Shown: positions 48,000-56,778, numbered from the stretch's first letter. The stretch: DNA of 64,000 nt from Desulfamplus magnetovallimortis (GCF_900170035.1 NZ_LT828540.1:322960-386959); one strand, 5' to 3'. Numbers and translations are program-made. Notes: generated by a model not told the origin, from the sequence alone.

Positions 48000-48092
48000 T
48001 TTTATATGAAAGTCTCGGTAAAATCCTGTTTTTAAAACGACTTTCATCCCTTCGATTGTGGCGGTCATCAGCCATGTACGTTATAGTGAAAA
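48000..48092 (-). repeat. Family B repeat, inverted single copy
   Basis: ATGAAAGTC ... GACTTTCATCCC, then TTCGATTGTGGCGGTCATCA and GCCATGTACGTTATA; the reverse complement of one unit of the array at 35404-35490. Confidence 0.8.
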
Positions 48093-48140
48093 TGTATCAT
48101 ATCTTGATACTTGGGGGTGATTGATACGCAATCATGCCCC
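48086..48140 (-). repeat. Repeat D, copy 3 (no insertion)
   Basis: The reverse complement reads GGGGCATGATTGCGTATCAA, TCACCCCCAAGTAT ... ATTTTCAC. It has no MITE at the place where copies 1 and 2 do, so it is the empty-site form. Confidence 0.65.
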
Positions 48141-48174
48141 TTTAATCAAGTATTCAAATCAATGGAGGAATCAA

Positions 48175-48879
48175 ATGCCATTTAGTTTTTTTAGAGTTAA
48201 TATTTTATTTATTGTTTTTTTTATTTTATCTCTTCCCAATATGGCTTGTACTAATAGTGTTAATGTCCCACATAAAAGTTATCAAAAAGCTATGCACAAT
48301 CCAAAGATATTGGAGCTTCCTGTATCGGTTTATCTTCTTGATTTTGCAGGGGAGAAGAAGCTTAACTCAAGATATAGCCATGGTGATGTTAAACGATTAT
48401 TTGAAGAAGTGAATTACATATGGTTAAAATGGAACATAAAATGGAATATTGAGTCCATTGAATCCATAACCATAGGCAAAGAAAGGTTTAAATTTCCGGA
48501 TAATGGATTTAAAAAACGCCGTGAATTCAGAAATGCTGTAGCCAGGGTGATACCTGATAGTATGGATAAAAATCGTTGGCGTGTTTATTTTGTGGATCAG
48601 TTTCCCGTTAATGGCAGTGCTGTATATATTGCTGAAAAACGTGCTGTGCTTTATGGTGAACTCAACAAACATGGAGAACGTCATCCTGTAATTCTTGCAC
48701 ACGAATTTGGACACAGTTTGGGACTTCAGCATGTAAAGTTTAAAAATAACCTTATGTACGCAGGCCCAGGTAAAGATCCTGAACGTTCACAAAATCTTAT
48801 GCCGTGGCAGATAAAATCTGCAAGGGAACAGGCCATTTTGGGCCCTGCCTGGCATGAATTAAATAAAGATGAATATTGA
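48175..48879 (+). CDS. Metzincin (matrixin-like) metalloprotease 2, exported
   Basis: 234 residues from ATG 48175 with GGAGG seven bases upstream. A signal sequence (FFRVNILFIVFFILSLPNMA) ends at a Cys (MAC|TNS), so it may be a lipoprotein, though position -3 is unusual for a lipobox. The zinc motif is HEFGHSLGLQH (about residues 180-190) with NLMYAGP following. It is a paralogue of the protein at 36627. Its stop is 14 bases before the start of the second NRPS, so the two are co-transcribed. Confidence 0.9.
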   Translation: MPFSFFRVNILFIVFFILSLPNMACTNSVNVPHKSYQKAMHNPKILELPVSVYLLDFAGEKKLNSRYSHGDVKRLFEEVNYIWLKWNIKWNIESIESITIGKERFKFPDNGFKKRREFRNAVARVIPDSMDKNRWRVYFVDQFPVNGSAVYIAEKRAVLYGELNKHGERHPVILAHEFGHSLGLQHVKFKNNLMYAGPGKDPERSQNLMPWQIKSAREQAILGPAWHELNKDEY

Positions 48880-48893
48880 TTAAGGAGATCTCC

Positions 48894-51800
48894 ATGTCAA
48901 TTTTAAGCGTTACTAATGGGACATCCACTACTTCTATTAATGGAACACCCCCTACTTCTATTAACGAGACACCCCCCACTTCGATTAACGAGACACCCCC
49001 CATTTCTATTAACGAGACACCCCCTACTTCTGGCCTCACAAAAGATCAAATAGCTGTGCTTGATATGTGTGATCGTGATCCGGAAAATCCTTTTTTGATT
49101 CAGCCACTTACATTGATTGTGGATGGTATATCCCATGAAAAAGATTTACGAAATGCTATCTTGAATTTTATTAACTGCAATGCTTTTTTTAGATTACGGG
49201 TTAAATATAATGATGCAGAGGAGCTTGAGTGCTCTACTGCTGTTGAGAATTTTTCTGATATTGAAGTTGAAGATCTCAGGGATGTTGAACCTGATGAACT
49301 GGACTCTGAAATTCACTGGATCATTCTTGATGAAAAAGAGCATGGGATTGATATTTCAAGGGATTATCCATTACGGGTTCGTTTGTTGCATATTGGAGAG
49401 GAGAAGTGGGTTATCCTGCTAATGCTTCATCGGTTGATTTATCATAGAAGGGAGAAATTAAAATTTATTGATGCATTGTGCAATTCCCTGGATTCAGTTT
49501 TATCTTCAAAAACTTCATGGACAGATTTAAAGGGTACCCCCGATCATGGGAATAAGGGAGATTTTCATGGTAAAGAGTCATTACAAAATACCTATAAAAA
49601 TTTTGAATCACTCAATAAATTAAAATTTAAAAGGCCAAAAGAAGTCAGCTTTTTAATCAATGAGTGTGGAAGTATTTGCAGGGAGTTGCCAGATTTGTCC
49701 CCTGTGCTGAATGATGTAATGGAAAAGTTTCATGTTTCACCTCTGAATATCATGTTAAGTTCAGTACTTTTATGGAGCAAAATTTTTCAACCATTTGATG
49801 AACCAGATTTTTTCTGTGATTTATCCTTTGGTTTCAAGACAGATGGTCAAGTACAATCCCAGACTCCATTGGCCTGTAAAACTTTAATAAATGATGATTT
49901 TTCATTTTTTTCCACCATTAAAGATTGGGTACTTAATCAAGAGATTTATAATACTGGGGTACATAAAGACTGGAAAAAGGAAAATACGGAAGCCTATAAA
50001 GATTGGGAGGGGAAAAATAGTGAAACCCATAAAGATTGGGAAAAAGAAAATGCCTCTATACTGTGCAGGTTTTATGATCTGGAAACTATCAATTCCCATG
50101 ACAAAGATTATTCCATCCACTGGTATGATGGGGATATTGATTCAACGGAATATGATATTGAATGGATTTTTAAAAGCAGTTCATCTTCCATTGACGTGAT
50201 TCTTGTTTACAACAGTGCTTTGGCAGGTTTTGCTGAAGCAGAATCATTGATGGAAGATTTTGTGTCTGTTTTCAATGGGATGCTCAATAATTTTGAAGAA
50301 ACGATTTCAAGTGTTATTGAAACCATGGCCAGGGAGAGGGTGTCAGGATTTAAAGAGCAAACTATTTCGTTGCCTCCATGGAAAATGCGTACAATCTCTG
50401 AAAGTGAGAATATCAATTCACTGGGACAGATGTTTTCCCTTGTTGCAGCAAAGTATCCTGAAAATATTGCCATCAGGACGCCGGAATCTGCCATAAGTTA
50501 TAAAGAACTTGATGATTTAACAGATAATATTGCACATGCCTTGTCACACTATGCAGGAATGGGTGGGCGTATAGGTATAGCCCTTGATCAGGGGATAAAT
50601 GCCATAGCTGCTATTTTGTCGGTTTTGAAATCTGGCAATGCTTATGTCCCCCTGGATATTTCCATGCCTTTACAAAGATTAAGTGAAATGATCAATGATG
50701 CTGATCTTGCCCTTCTTGTTACTAAAAGTTATTTCGATGGACTTGAAAATGTTTTATCTGACTTAAAGGTTAACATCATATATTGGGATGATATGGTTAA
50801 GGGCGAGGATAATATAAAAGATGACTTTGATGGTAAACCGAAAAAGTTCAACGATATTTGTGCTGCTTCTGCAAATGATGACGCATATATTATTTATACG
50901 TCTGGCTCAACCGGTTCGCCCAAGGGAGTGGTACAGATACATAAAAATGTTCTCCATTATATTGAAGCCTATTCAAGGCGTCTTGATATTTCTCCCAGTG
51001 ATTGCCTGACACTTATCTCATACTATTTTTTTGATGCAGCTGTTGTGGATATTTTTTCTGCATTATTAAATGGAGCGACTCTGATTGTTTGTGATCTTAA
51101 AAAAGAATCCTTTGCTGCCATCTCTGAACGTATACAGTATAGCAACGTTACTGTTTTTCATTCCACACCCTCTGTGTTTCGTTACTTCATAGATTCTCTT
51201 GAGCCTGGTGTTCAATTTGAAAGTGTGCGCTATGTGGTTTTGGGGGGAGAGCAGGCACGAAAGGAGGACTTGACATCACTTACAAGGCATTTTGCAAATG
51301 ATGCCTGTCTTGTTAATTTATATGGTTTATCTGAAGCAACTATTGTTTCAATGGGCTTTTTTAATGCTGGAATGGAAGTAAATGATGGTGTCTTGCCCAT
51401 AGGTGAACCAATAGAGTCCTTTTTAGTATCCATAAGGAACGAAGATGGAATAGAAACCCCGGGCAGAGGTGAGATTGTTTTGTCTGCTCCATGCCTTGCA
51501 AAGGAGTACTGGAACAGACAGGATCTTACCTTTGCAAAATTTAAAAAAAATTCCAAGAATCCTGCTTTAAGAGGCTTTTTTACAGGTGATATTGGAAAAA
51601 TTACTTCTTCTGGAGCATTGCAGCACATGGGAAGGCTTGATTTTCAGATAAAAATCAGGGGCTACAGAGTTGAGGCCGGAGAGATAGAGTCCAGAATAGT
51701 CCAGTTTAAAGGTGTTAAAAAGTGTCTTGTACATCCCATATCCGGGGCAGATGGTGGAATATCCCTTGCAGCTTTTATTATTTTAAATAATGATTCACAA

Positions 51801-51950
51801 GGTATTAATATGGATGAGTTGAGAAAATATTTAATAGAATTTCTGCCAGGGTATATGATACCGGAAAAATTTGTACACCTTGATTCGTTCCCCCACACAC
51901 ATACCGGTAAAATCAATCGACGTAAATTGGAAGAGCTTTCTGTTCTCTGA
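48894..51950 (+). CDS. NRPS-type protein, degenerate C domain plus intact A domain
   Basis: 1018 residues from ATG 48894 with AAGGAG at 48882-48887. Residues 1-45 are a TSINETPP tandem repeat. A C-domain-like region (about 50-480) has lost the catalytic motif: HHxxxDG is HRLIYHR in VILLMLHRLIYHRREK. The A domain (about 500-1010) is intact: IIYTSGSTGSPKG near 663, NLYGLSEATI, GFFTGDIGK, GRLDFQIKIRGYRVEAGEIE, HTGKINRRK. The hand-aligned pocket is about D-A-V-H-V-G-L-I-V-K. The protein stops after A10 with no carrier domain, so its amino acid must be passed to a T domain elsewhere, most simply T1 of the first NRPS. The C-terminal 38 bases overlap the convergent sulfotransferase gene. Confidence 0.88.
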   Translation: MSILSVTNGTSTTSINGTPPTSINETPPTSINETPPISINETPPTSGLTKDQIAVLDMCDRDPENPFLIQPLTLIVDGISHEKDLRNAILNFINCNAFFRLRVKYNDAEELECSTAVENFSDIEVEDLRDVEPDELDSEIHWIILDEKEHGIDISRDYPLRVRLLHIGEEKWVILLMLHRLIYHRREKLKFIDALCNSLDSVLSSKTSWTDLKGTPDHGNKGDFHGKESLQNTYKNFESLNKLKFKRPKEVSFLINECGSICRELPDLSPVLNDVMEKFHVSPLNIMLSSVLLWSKIFQPFDEPDFFCDLSFGFKTDGQVQSQTPLACKTLINDDFSFFSTIKDWVLNQEIYNTGVHKDWKKENTEAYKDWEGKNSETHKDWEKENASILCRFYDLETINSHDKDYSIHWYDGDIDSTEYDIEWIFKSSSSSIDVILVYNSALAGFAEAESLMEDFVSVFNGMLNNFEETISSVIETMARERVSGFKEQTISLPPWKMRTISESENINSLGQMFSLVAAKYPENIAIRTPESAISYKELDDLTDNIAHALSHYAGMGGRIGIALDQGINAIAAILSVLKSGNAYVPLDISMPLQRLSEMINDADLALLVTKSYFDGLENVLSDLKVNIIYWDDMVKGEDNIKDDFDGKPKKFNDICAASANDDAYIIYTSGSTGSPKGVVQIHKNVLHYIEAYSRRLDISPSDCLTLISYYFFDAAVVDIFSALLNGATLIVCDLKKESFAAISERIQYSNVTVFHSTPSVFRYFIDSLEPGVQFESVRYVVLGGEQARKEDLTSLTRHFANDACLVNLYGLSEATIVSMGFFNAGMEVNDGVLPIGEPIESFLVSIRNEDGIETPGRGEIVLSAPCLAKEYWNRQDLTFAKFKKNSKNPALRGFFTGDIGKITSSGALQHMGRLDFQIKIRGYRVEAGEIESRIVQFKGVKKCLVHPISGADGGISLAAFIILNNDSQGINMDELRKYLIEFLPGYMIPEKFVHLDSFPHTHTGKINRRKLEELSVL
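48931..49026 (+). repeat. Four 24-bp units at the N-terminus of the second NRPS
   Basis: Units encode TSINGTPP, TSINETPP, TSINETPP, ISINETPP. The disordered tail may be a docking segment or only slippage. Confidence 0.9.
49965..50054 (+). repeat. 33-bp in-frame tandem repeat in the degenerate C domain
   Basis: Units encode KDWKKENTEAY, KDWEGKNSETH and a partial KDWEKENA. The insert adds to evidence that this C domain is not under catalytic constraint. Confidence 0.85.
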
Positions 51951-53283
51951 CAGTTGAAGAGTTAGAACTTTTTATATGTGCAATATTGTGGTGTGTTGAT
52001 TTTTGAATTACGGGTTCAACCATTTTATTATTTGTTTGTGTTATCTGTAAGAGAGCAGATGGTATGAAACTGGAGCATGAATCCACGGCATCACAGAATT
52101 CCGTTTCAATTTCATCCACAAATTCATCAAACTGTTCAAACCCATGGTAACGGTTTTGCTCGTATTCATAGCCACGATTTCGCTTTTTTTGGCTTTTATT
52201 AGTCATCAAGATATATTCATGGTATTGGTCAGATATATGTAAACCTAATTTATCATATATATATGCAACTGATCCGGCAATATTCTTATTAAAGTGATTA
52301 AACATTATCCTGACCTGTTGTTCTTTTTTTACCCTGTTCTTGCAGAGATCACGCAGAAGCAGACTGTCTCTTTGCATTCTTTGGATAAATACCTCTTTCC
52401 AACCAGGAATATTGATTGGATCAATGCCATTTTTAGCATTTGTTGAAAATCTTACAAGGGAAAAAAGGGAGTTCATAAAATCTTCTGAGTGGCGAACGCT
52501 AAAGATAAACTTGGCATTTTTGTAATATTCAAGCATACGTGGAAACTTGTTGTGACTCGTGACTTCTTTAGAAAGATAGAGTGAATATTCATTACCCCTT
52601 AGAAAGAGTACTTTTTGAATTACCCTATTATGGGTCAAAATGATCTTGTTTTGTATATGTTCAGGAAGAGCAGGAAAATTATCAAGAAAGTCAAGCAGAT
52701 GGGGATATGGAAAACGGAGGAATATAAAAAAATGATGAAGAAAGCATTCCTCATAAAAGATTCCGTCCTCTTCCCAGTCTGATAGTTTGTTGGGGTGCAT
52801 TTTTGAAGCAATTTTTCCAGCCGAGGAATTTGGCCAGTAATTTTTTTGCAGGAGAATAACTGCCCAGCTTGCACTGTTAAGTAATTTTTGAACGGTTATA
52901 AAAGGATAACGCCATTCAATATGACGGATGGCAACAAAGTTATTGCTGTCTTCAGCAAGTGTCCGGTGGAGAAAGGTAGTTCCGCTCCTTGGTTGTCCCA
53001 TAATGAATACAGGTTTTACTTGTTTTCTTTTATATTCAGGGTATAAAAATTCATCAAGATACCACAGAAAAGCCCACAAAGGAGAACATAACAGATAGCC
53101 CGCAAGAAATCTTGCCTGTTTTATCCTTGCACTGACAGGAATTGCAGGTTTTTTATACATAATTAATGTTTTCCACAATATGAAATAGGTTGTCCAATAT
53201 GGAAAAGGAGATATTAGAAAAGAAATAGCATATACTGATATAATAAAAGAAATAAAAAGTAACATTATAAGCAATAATTCCAT
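51913..53283 (-). CDS. PAPS-dependent sulfotransferase, membrane-anchored
   Basis: 456 residues. An N-terminal TM region (LLIMLLFISFIISVYAISFL) precedes a sulfotransferase domain: the 5'-phosphosulfate loop is FIMGQPRSGTTFLHRTLAED (about 93-112), and the 3'-phosphate region is FIFSVRHSEDFMNSLFS (about 265-281). It would transfer sulfate from PAPS to a hydroxyl or amine. Its 3' end overlaps the end of the second NRPS gene tail to tail by 38 bases. Its position makes it a candidate tailoring enzyme for the NRPS product, but it is transcribed separately. Confidence 0.85.
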   Translation of the reverse strand: MELLLIMLLFISFIISVYAISFLISPFPYWTTYFILWKTLIMYKKPAIPVSARIKQARFLAGYLLCSPLWAFLWYLDEFLYPEYKRKQVKPVFIMGQPRSGTTFLHRTLAEDSNNFVAIRHIEWRYPFITVQKLLNSASWAVILLQKNYWPNSSAGKIASKMHPNKLSDWEEDGIFYEECFLHHFFIFLRFPYPHLLDFLDNFPALPEHIQNKIILTHNRVIQKVLFLRGNEYSLYLSKEVTSHNKFPRMLEYYKNAKFIFSVRHSEDFMNSLFSLVRFSTNAKNGIDPINIPGWKEVFIQRMQRDSLLLRDLCKNRVKKEQQVRIMFNHFNKNIAGSVAYIYDKLGLHISDQYHEYILMTNKSQKKRNRGYEYEQNRYHGFEQFDEFVDEIETEFCDAVDSCSSFIPSALLQITQTNNKMVEPVIQKSTHHNIAHIKSSNSSTVREQKALPIYVD

Positions 53284-53540
53284 TTATTTTATAAGAAAAT
53301 CCCCGTGGTTAAAGGTTTTTCAGGGCTTTCATTTTTCGTTGTGGCAGAGGTGTCTGCCATGTATGTTATATAGTCTTATGGTCTGAAGAGACTGGACAAT
53401 AAGACGATTTCCGAAAACTGAGATACAAATGAATTGTTCATGGGTACTCTCCCTTATTTGATATATGTGATTCTCCATAAATAAACTAATTACCCATGAA
53501 TAGTCAATCTTTCTGATGGCTAACGCCGAAAAGGAACAGC
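53284..53540. other. Divergent spacer with repeats
   Basis: Holds a worn family B unit (about 53310-53380: GGGCTTTCATTTTTCGTTGT, GTCTGCCATGTATGTTATA) and the second 36-bp repeat (53408-53443, match to 33418-33453). It must also hold the promoters of the sulfotransferase and macro-domain genes. Confidence 0.5.
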
Positions 53541-54065
53541 ATGTCAAATATTCAAATTATCAAAGGTGATATCACAACAGCCGATGTTGATGCGATTGTA
53601 AATGCCGCAAACCCTGTTATGCTTGGCGGCGGTGGAGTTGATGGTGCAATTCACAGGGCTGCAGGGCCGCTTTTATTGAGAGAATGTGAAAAAATAAAAC
53701 CTGTAAAAGGTATCAGGTGTCCGGTTGGTGAGGCAAGAATCACTCCTGCCGGGAATTTGAAATCAAAATATGTGATACATACTGTTGGCCCAATATATGT
53801 AAGTGATGAAAATCCTGAAAAACATCTACAGGCATCATATCTCAACAGCCTGAACCTTGCCCTGTCTAATAAATGCGAATCAATAGCCTTTCCTGCTATT
53901 TCATGCGGTGTCTATGGTTATCCAGCAGAAGAAGCAGCAGAGATAGCCCTTTCAGTCTGCATGAAAGATGAATATAAATGTTTATCCATATACTTTTATC
54001 TTTTCAGTCAGAAGATGGTAGATATATGGAGTGATGCATTGAAGAGTATGATGATTGAGGAATAG
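53541..54065 (+). CDS. Macro-domain protein (O-acetyl-ADP-ribose deacetylase type)
   Basis: 174 residues, a single macro domain. Motifs [20 protein letters not shown] (about 9-28), [14 protein letters not shown] and ISCGVYGYP (about 122-130) bind ADP-ribose. Expected activity is removal of ADP-ribose or of the O-acetyl group. An AAAAGGAACAGC site precedes ATG 53541. Confidence 0.93.
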   Translation: MSNIQIIKGDITTADVDAIVNAANPVMLGGGGVDGAIHRAAGPLLLRECEKIKPVKGIRCPVGEARITPAGNLKSKYVIHTVGPIYVSDENPEKHLQASYLNSLNLALSNKCESIAFPAISCGVYGYPAEEAAEIALSVCMKDEYKCLSIYFYLFSQKMVDIWSDALKSMMIEE

Positions 54066-54150
54066 GAATGAGCACCAAATAATTTTCCTTTTCAAGAAAT
54101 GCCAAAATGGCTATTAATAATTTCAGTAGGTTAAAATTGAAAAGTAACGC

Positions 54151-55068
54151 ATGAATAATAAAACAAACACCCTTCCCACCTTCCCAACCTTGTCCGGATG
54201 GCTTGAATCCAACATGCCAGAGGTTGATGCACTTATTTTTGATATTGACGGCGTACTTCTTGTCAAAGGAAAGGCTGCAGAAGGAAGCAACCGGGTCATG
54301 AAAATGCTCAGAAGAGAAAAAATCCCCTTCTACCTTCTAACCAATGACGGAGATCACTCAACCCAAGAGAAAGCGTCCATAATAAGACAGTCAGGACTTG
54401 AAATATTTCCCGAGGAAATTGTGTCATGTGCCGACGGTCTTATGGAGCTTCCCGTTAGAGCAAAGAAACGGAAAAGTAGAGAAAATGGTCAAAATCCAGG
54501 AACAATAACTGATGATGAACCTTTTTTCATTATGGGCAATCTTGGCAATCCATGCTTTGCACAAAAGGCAGGAATGAATACAACAAGGAATCTTGAAAAA
54601 ATAAACTCATGCCAGGGCATTATTGTTGGAGAGAGAAATTACGACTGGGAAAAAACAATAAATGCGGCCGTCAATTTTTTTGTTAAAAAGCCTTATGCGC
54701 CACTTATCGTTCCAAATCCTGATGAGTACTATCCAGGATCACAAGGAGAGCTTTGCATAGGTGCCGGCGGAGTTGCAAGGTTCATTGTACAGATCCTTAA
54801 AACATATGGTATAACAGTAACACCTGACTATCTTGGAAAACCATTTACACCCATCTTCAAAAAAACCCACAGCTTGCTTGAAGAAAAATATGGAAAAAAG
54901 ATACCCCTTAACCGAATACTTATGACCGGTGACTATATAAACTCTGACATAAAGGGGGCCATAAACTTTGGATGCCTAAGTGCCATTGTTCTTACCGGTG
55001 TCACCACAATGGAGATGCTTGATAAATCAGATACTTTACCTGATATGGTTTTTAGGACTCTCGGGTAG
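54151..55068 (+). CDS. NagD-like HAD-superfamily phosphatase
   Basis: 305 residues. The nucleophile motif is LIFDIDGVLL (DxD, about 27-36), motif II is LLTNDGDHS, and the C-terminal motifs are NRILMTGDYINSDIKGA (GD...D) with GKPFTPIF, all of the NagD/p-nitrophenyl phosphatase type (C2A cap). The residues between about 105 and 125 form a charged insert. The substrate is not predictable. The 17-mer GCTATTAATAATTTCAG lies just upstream. Confidence 0.85.
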   Translation: MNNKTNTLPTFPTLSGWLESNMPEVDALIFDIDGVLLVKGKAAEGSNRVMKMLRREKIPFYLLTNDGDHSTQEKASIIRQSGLEIFPEEIVSCADGLMELPVRAKKRKSRENGQNPGTITDDEPFFIMGNLGNPCFAQKAGMNTTRNLEKINSCQGIIVGERNYDWEKTINAAVNFFVKKPYAPLIVPNPDEYYPGSQGELCIGAGGVARFIVQILKTYGITVTPDYLGKPFTPIFKKTHSLLEEKYGKKIPLNRILMTGDYINSDIKGAINFGCLSAIVLTGVTTMEMLDKSDTLPDMVFRTLG

Positions 55069-55190
55069 CATCTCAACTCCCCTGCCCTGCTTTTTAGAAT
55101 TATAAGTTAATCTTCCGAACGCTCGATGATGTCATGGCTATGTTTTGCAAGTCTACAAAAAAACAAATTAGTTTTCTGGAAAGCTATATA

Positions 55191-55694
55191 TCAAAAATAA
55201 TTCCTTGGGGAAACAAGACGAAATATTTTAGCTATCTTAGCAGCTTTTTCAGCCTTTTCCTTACTTTCGTTTTTCATTTTTTCAAGATCAGTGTCAAACA
55301 TGTCACCAAAATATTGACGTGCTGCATTTATGCGTTCCTCTTCTGTCTGAAATTGATGCCTAATCTGAAACAACTCACCTTCATCCAGCCAGAACCCCGC
55401 ACATTTGGGGCACTCATCAACCTCGACCTCCTTCCTTACGCTGAAAAAATGGCGCATCATTATAACATCCTGACATTTAGGACATTTTCTCCGTTCAGAA
55501 TGATCAATTTTTTTTACAGGCTCGACTGCAAGAACTTCAATGAGGTTTTCATCGGTAAACTCATGCGGTTCATCCATCTTCTGCAATTCAAAACGATCAA
55601 ACCAGATACCACCACACCCTTTTTTGCAGACATCAAGGGCTATGCCTTCTATTGTCACTTCTTCCAATAGGGTTTTACATGCGGGGCATTCCAT
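55191..55694 (-). CDS. Protein with two zf-TFIIB zinc-ribbon domains
   Basis: 167 residues. Two CxxC...C...C ribbons: CPACKTLLEE with CKKGCGGIWFD (1-30) and CPKCQDVIMM with CPKCAGFWLDEGEL (about 70-110). A charged helical tail follows. Proteins of this type are common in bacteria and mostly uncharacterised; DNA or RNA binding is a guess. Transcribed toward the HAD gene, leaving a 122-bp convergent gap. Confidence 0.88.
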   Translation of the reverse strand: MECPACKTLLEEVTIEGIALDVCKKGCGGIWFDRFELQKMDEPHEFTDENLIEVLAVEPVKKIDHSERRKCPKCQDVIMMRHFFSVRKEVEVDECPKCAGFWLDEGELFQIRHQFQTEEERINAARQYFGDMFDTDLEKMKNESKEKAEKAAKIAKIFRLVSPRNYF

Positions 55695-55887
55695 GAAAAT
55701 CCTCCTTTAATGTTAAAAAAAAGCTTTTTTATATTTTTGAAAAATCCCGTGAACATCATGTTCAATTATATTATTGATACATCTCAATTGATGAACCCGG
55801 GATTCTTCAATACTTATCAAATCTGCCACAACGAAGCATGAAAGTCCTTAAAAATCTTGAACTACTGGAACTTTCTTATCAAATACT

Positions 55888-56778
55888 TCAAGAAGCACCA
55901 GTCAAAAGGTTGAGCGCTTCCCAGTATTTTTCTGAGGTCTTTTTAATAATATCAGCAGGGAGATTTGGACCGGGTGCTTTTTTATCCCAGTCAAGGGTCT
56001 CAAGCCAGTCCCTGACAAACTGCTTGTCAAAACTTTTCTGACCACCGCCTGGTGCATAACTCTCCTGTGGCCAGAAGCGTGATGAATCAGGGGTCAAAAC
56101 CTCATCAATCAAAATTATCTCACCATCAAACATTCCAAACTCAAATTTGGTATCAGCAATGATGATGCCTTTTTCAAGGGCAAGTTTTGCTCCTTTATTA
56201 TATATGGCAAGGCTCAATTCCTTAATTTTCTGAGCTTTCTCCTCTCCAAGAATCTTTACAGTCTCGGCAAAGTCAACATTGATATCGTGGTCTCCTACAT
56301 CTGCTTTGGTGGAAGGGGTATAAAGTGGCTCAGGTAGTTTGTCTGACTCCTTTAGACCGACCGGCAGTGATATTCCGCAGACATGCCCCTCTTTTTTATA
56401 GGATTTCCACCCTGAACCTGAGATATAGCCACGAACAATGCACTCCACAGGAAGAGGTTCTGCCTTTTTCACAAGCATGCTTCTCCCTTCAAGAATATCG
56501 GCATATGGCCTGCATGATTCGGGGAAATCATTTACATCCACAGAAATTAGATGATTGCCGACAATATCTTCCATTTGCTTGAACCAGAAAGCTGATATCT
56601 GTGTCAGAACCTTGCCTTTTCCGTCAATTCCGTCAGTCAGAATGACATCAAACGCAGAGAGCCTGTCTGTGGTCACCATCAGAAAAGCATCGCCTGTGTC
56701 ATATATATCTCTCACCTTACCTTTTCTGACAAGTTTAAGGTCTTTAAAGTCGGTCTCTCTTATTACCGGATTAGCCAT
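55888..56778 (-). CDS. purC: Phosphoribosylaminoimidazole-succinocarboxamide synthase
   Basis: 296 residues of SAICAR synthase, the purine-pathway step joining CAIR and aspartate with ATP. Motifs are [19 protein letters not shown] (N-terminal), [16 protein letters not shown] (SGSGWK loop), [10 protein letters not shown] and [12 protein letters not shown]. Length is that of the longer bacterial-fungal form. Downstream (55695-55887) is a worn family B repeat fragment (CACAACGAAGCATGAAAGTC). Confidence 0.97.
   Translation of the reverse strand: MANPVIRETDFKDLKLVRKGKVRDIYDTGDAFLMVTTDRLSAFDVILTDGIDGKGKVLTQISAFWFKQMEDIVGNHLISVDVNDFPESCRPYADILEGRSMLVKKAEPLPVECIVRGYISGSGWKSYKKEGHVCGISLPVGLKESDKLPEPLYTPSTKADVGDHDINVDFAETVKILGEEKAQKIKELSLAIYNKGAKLALEKGIIIADTKFEFGMFDGEIILIDEVLTPDSSRFWPQESYAPGGGQKSFDKQFVRDWLETLDWDKKAPGPNLPADIIKKTSEKYWEALNLLTGAS

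Noticed and set aside
48797-49136. Repetitive minus-strand frames (GGVSLIEV and GGCLVNRS) opposite the second NRPS start
   Set aside because: Antisense shadows of the 24-bp repeat; 24 is a multiple of three, so both strands stay open.
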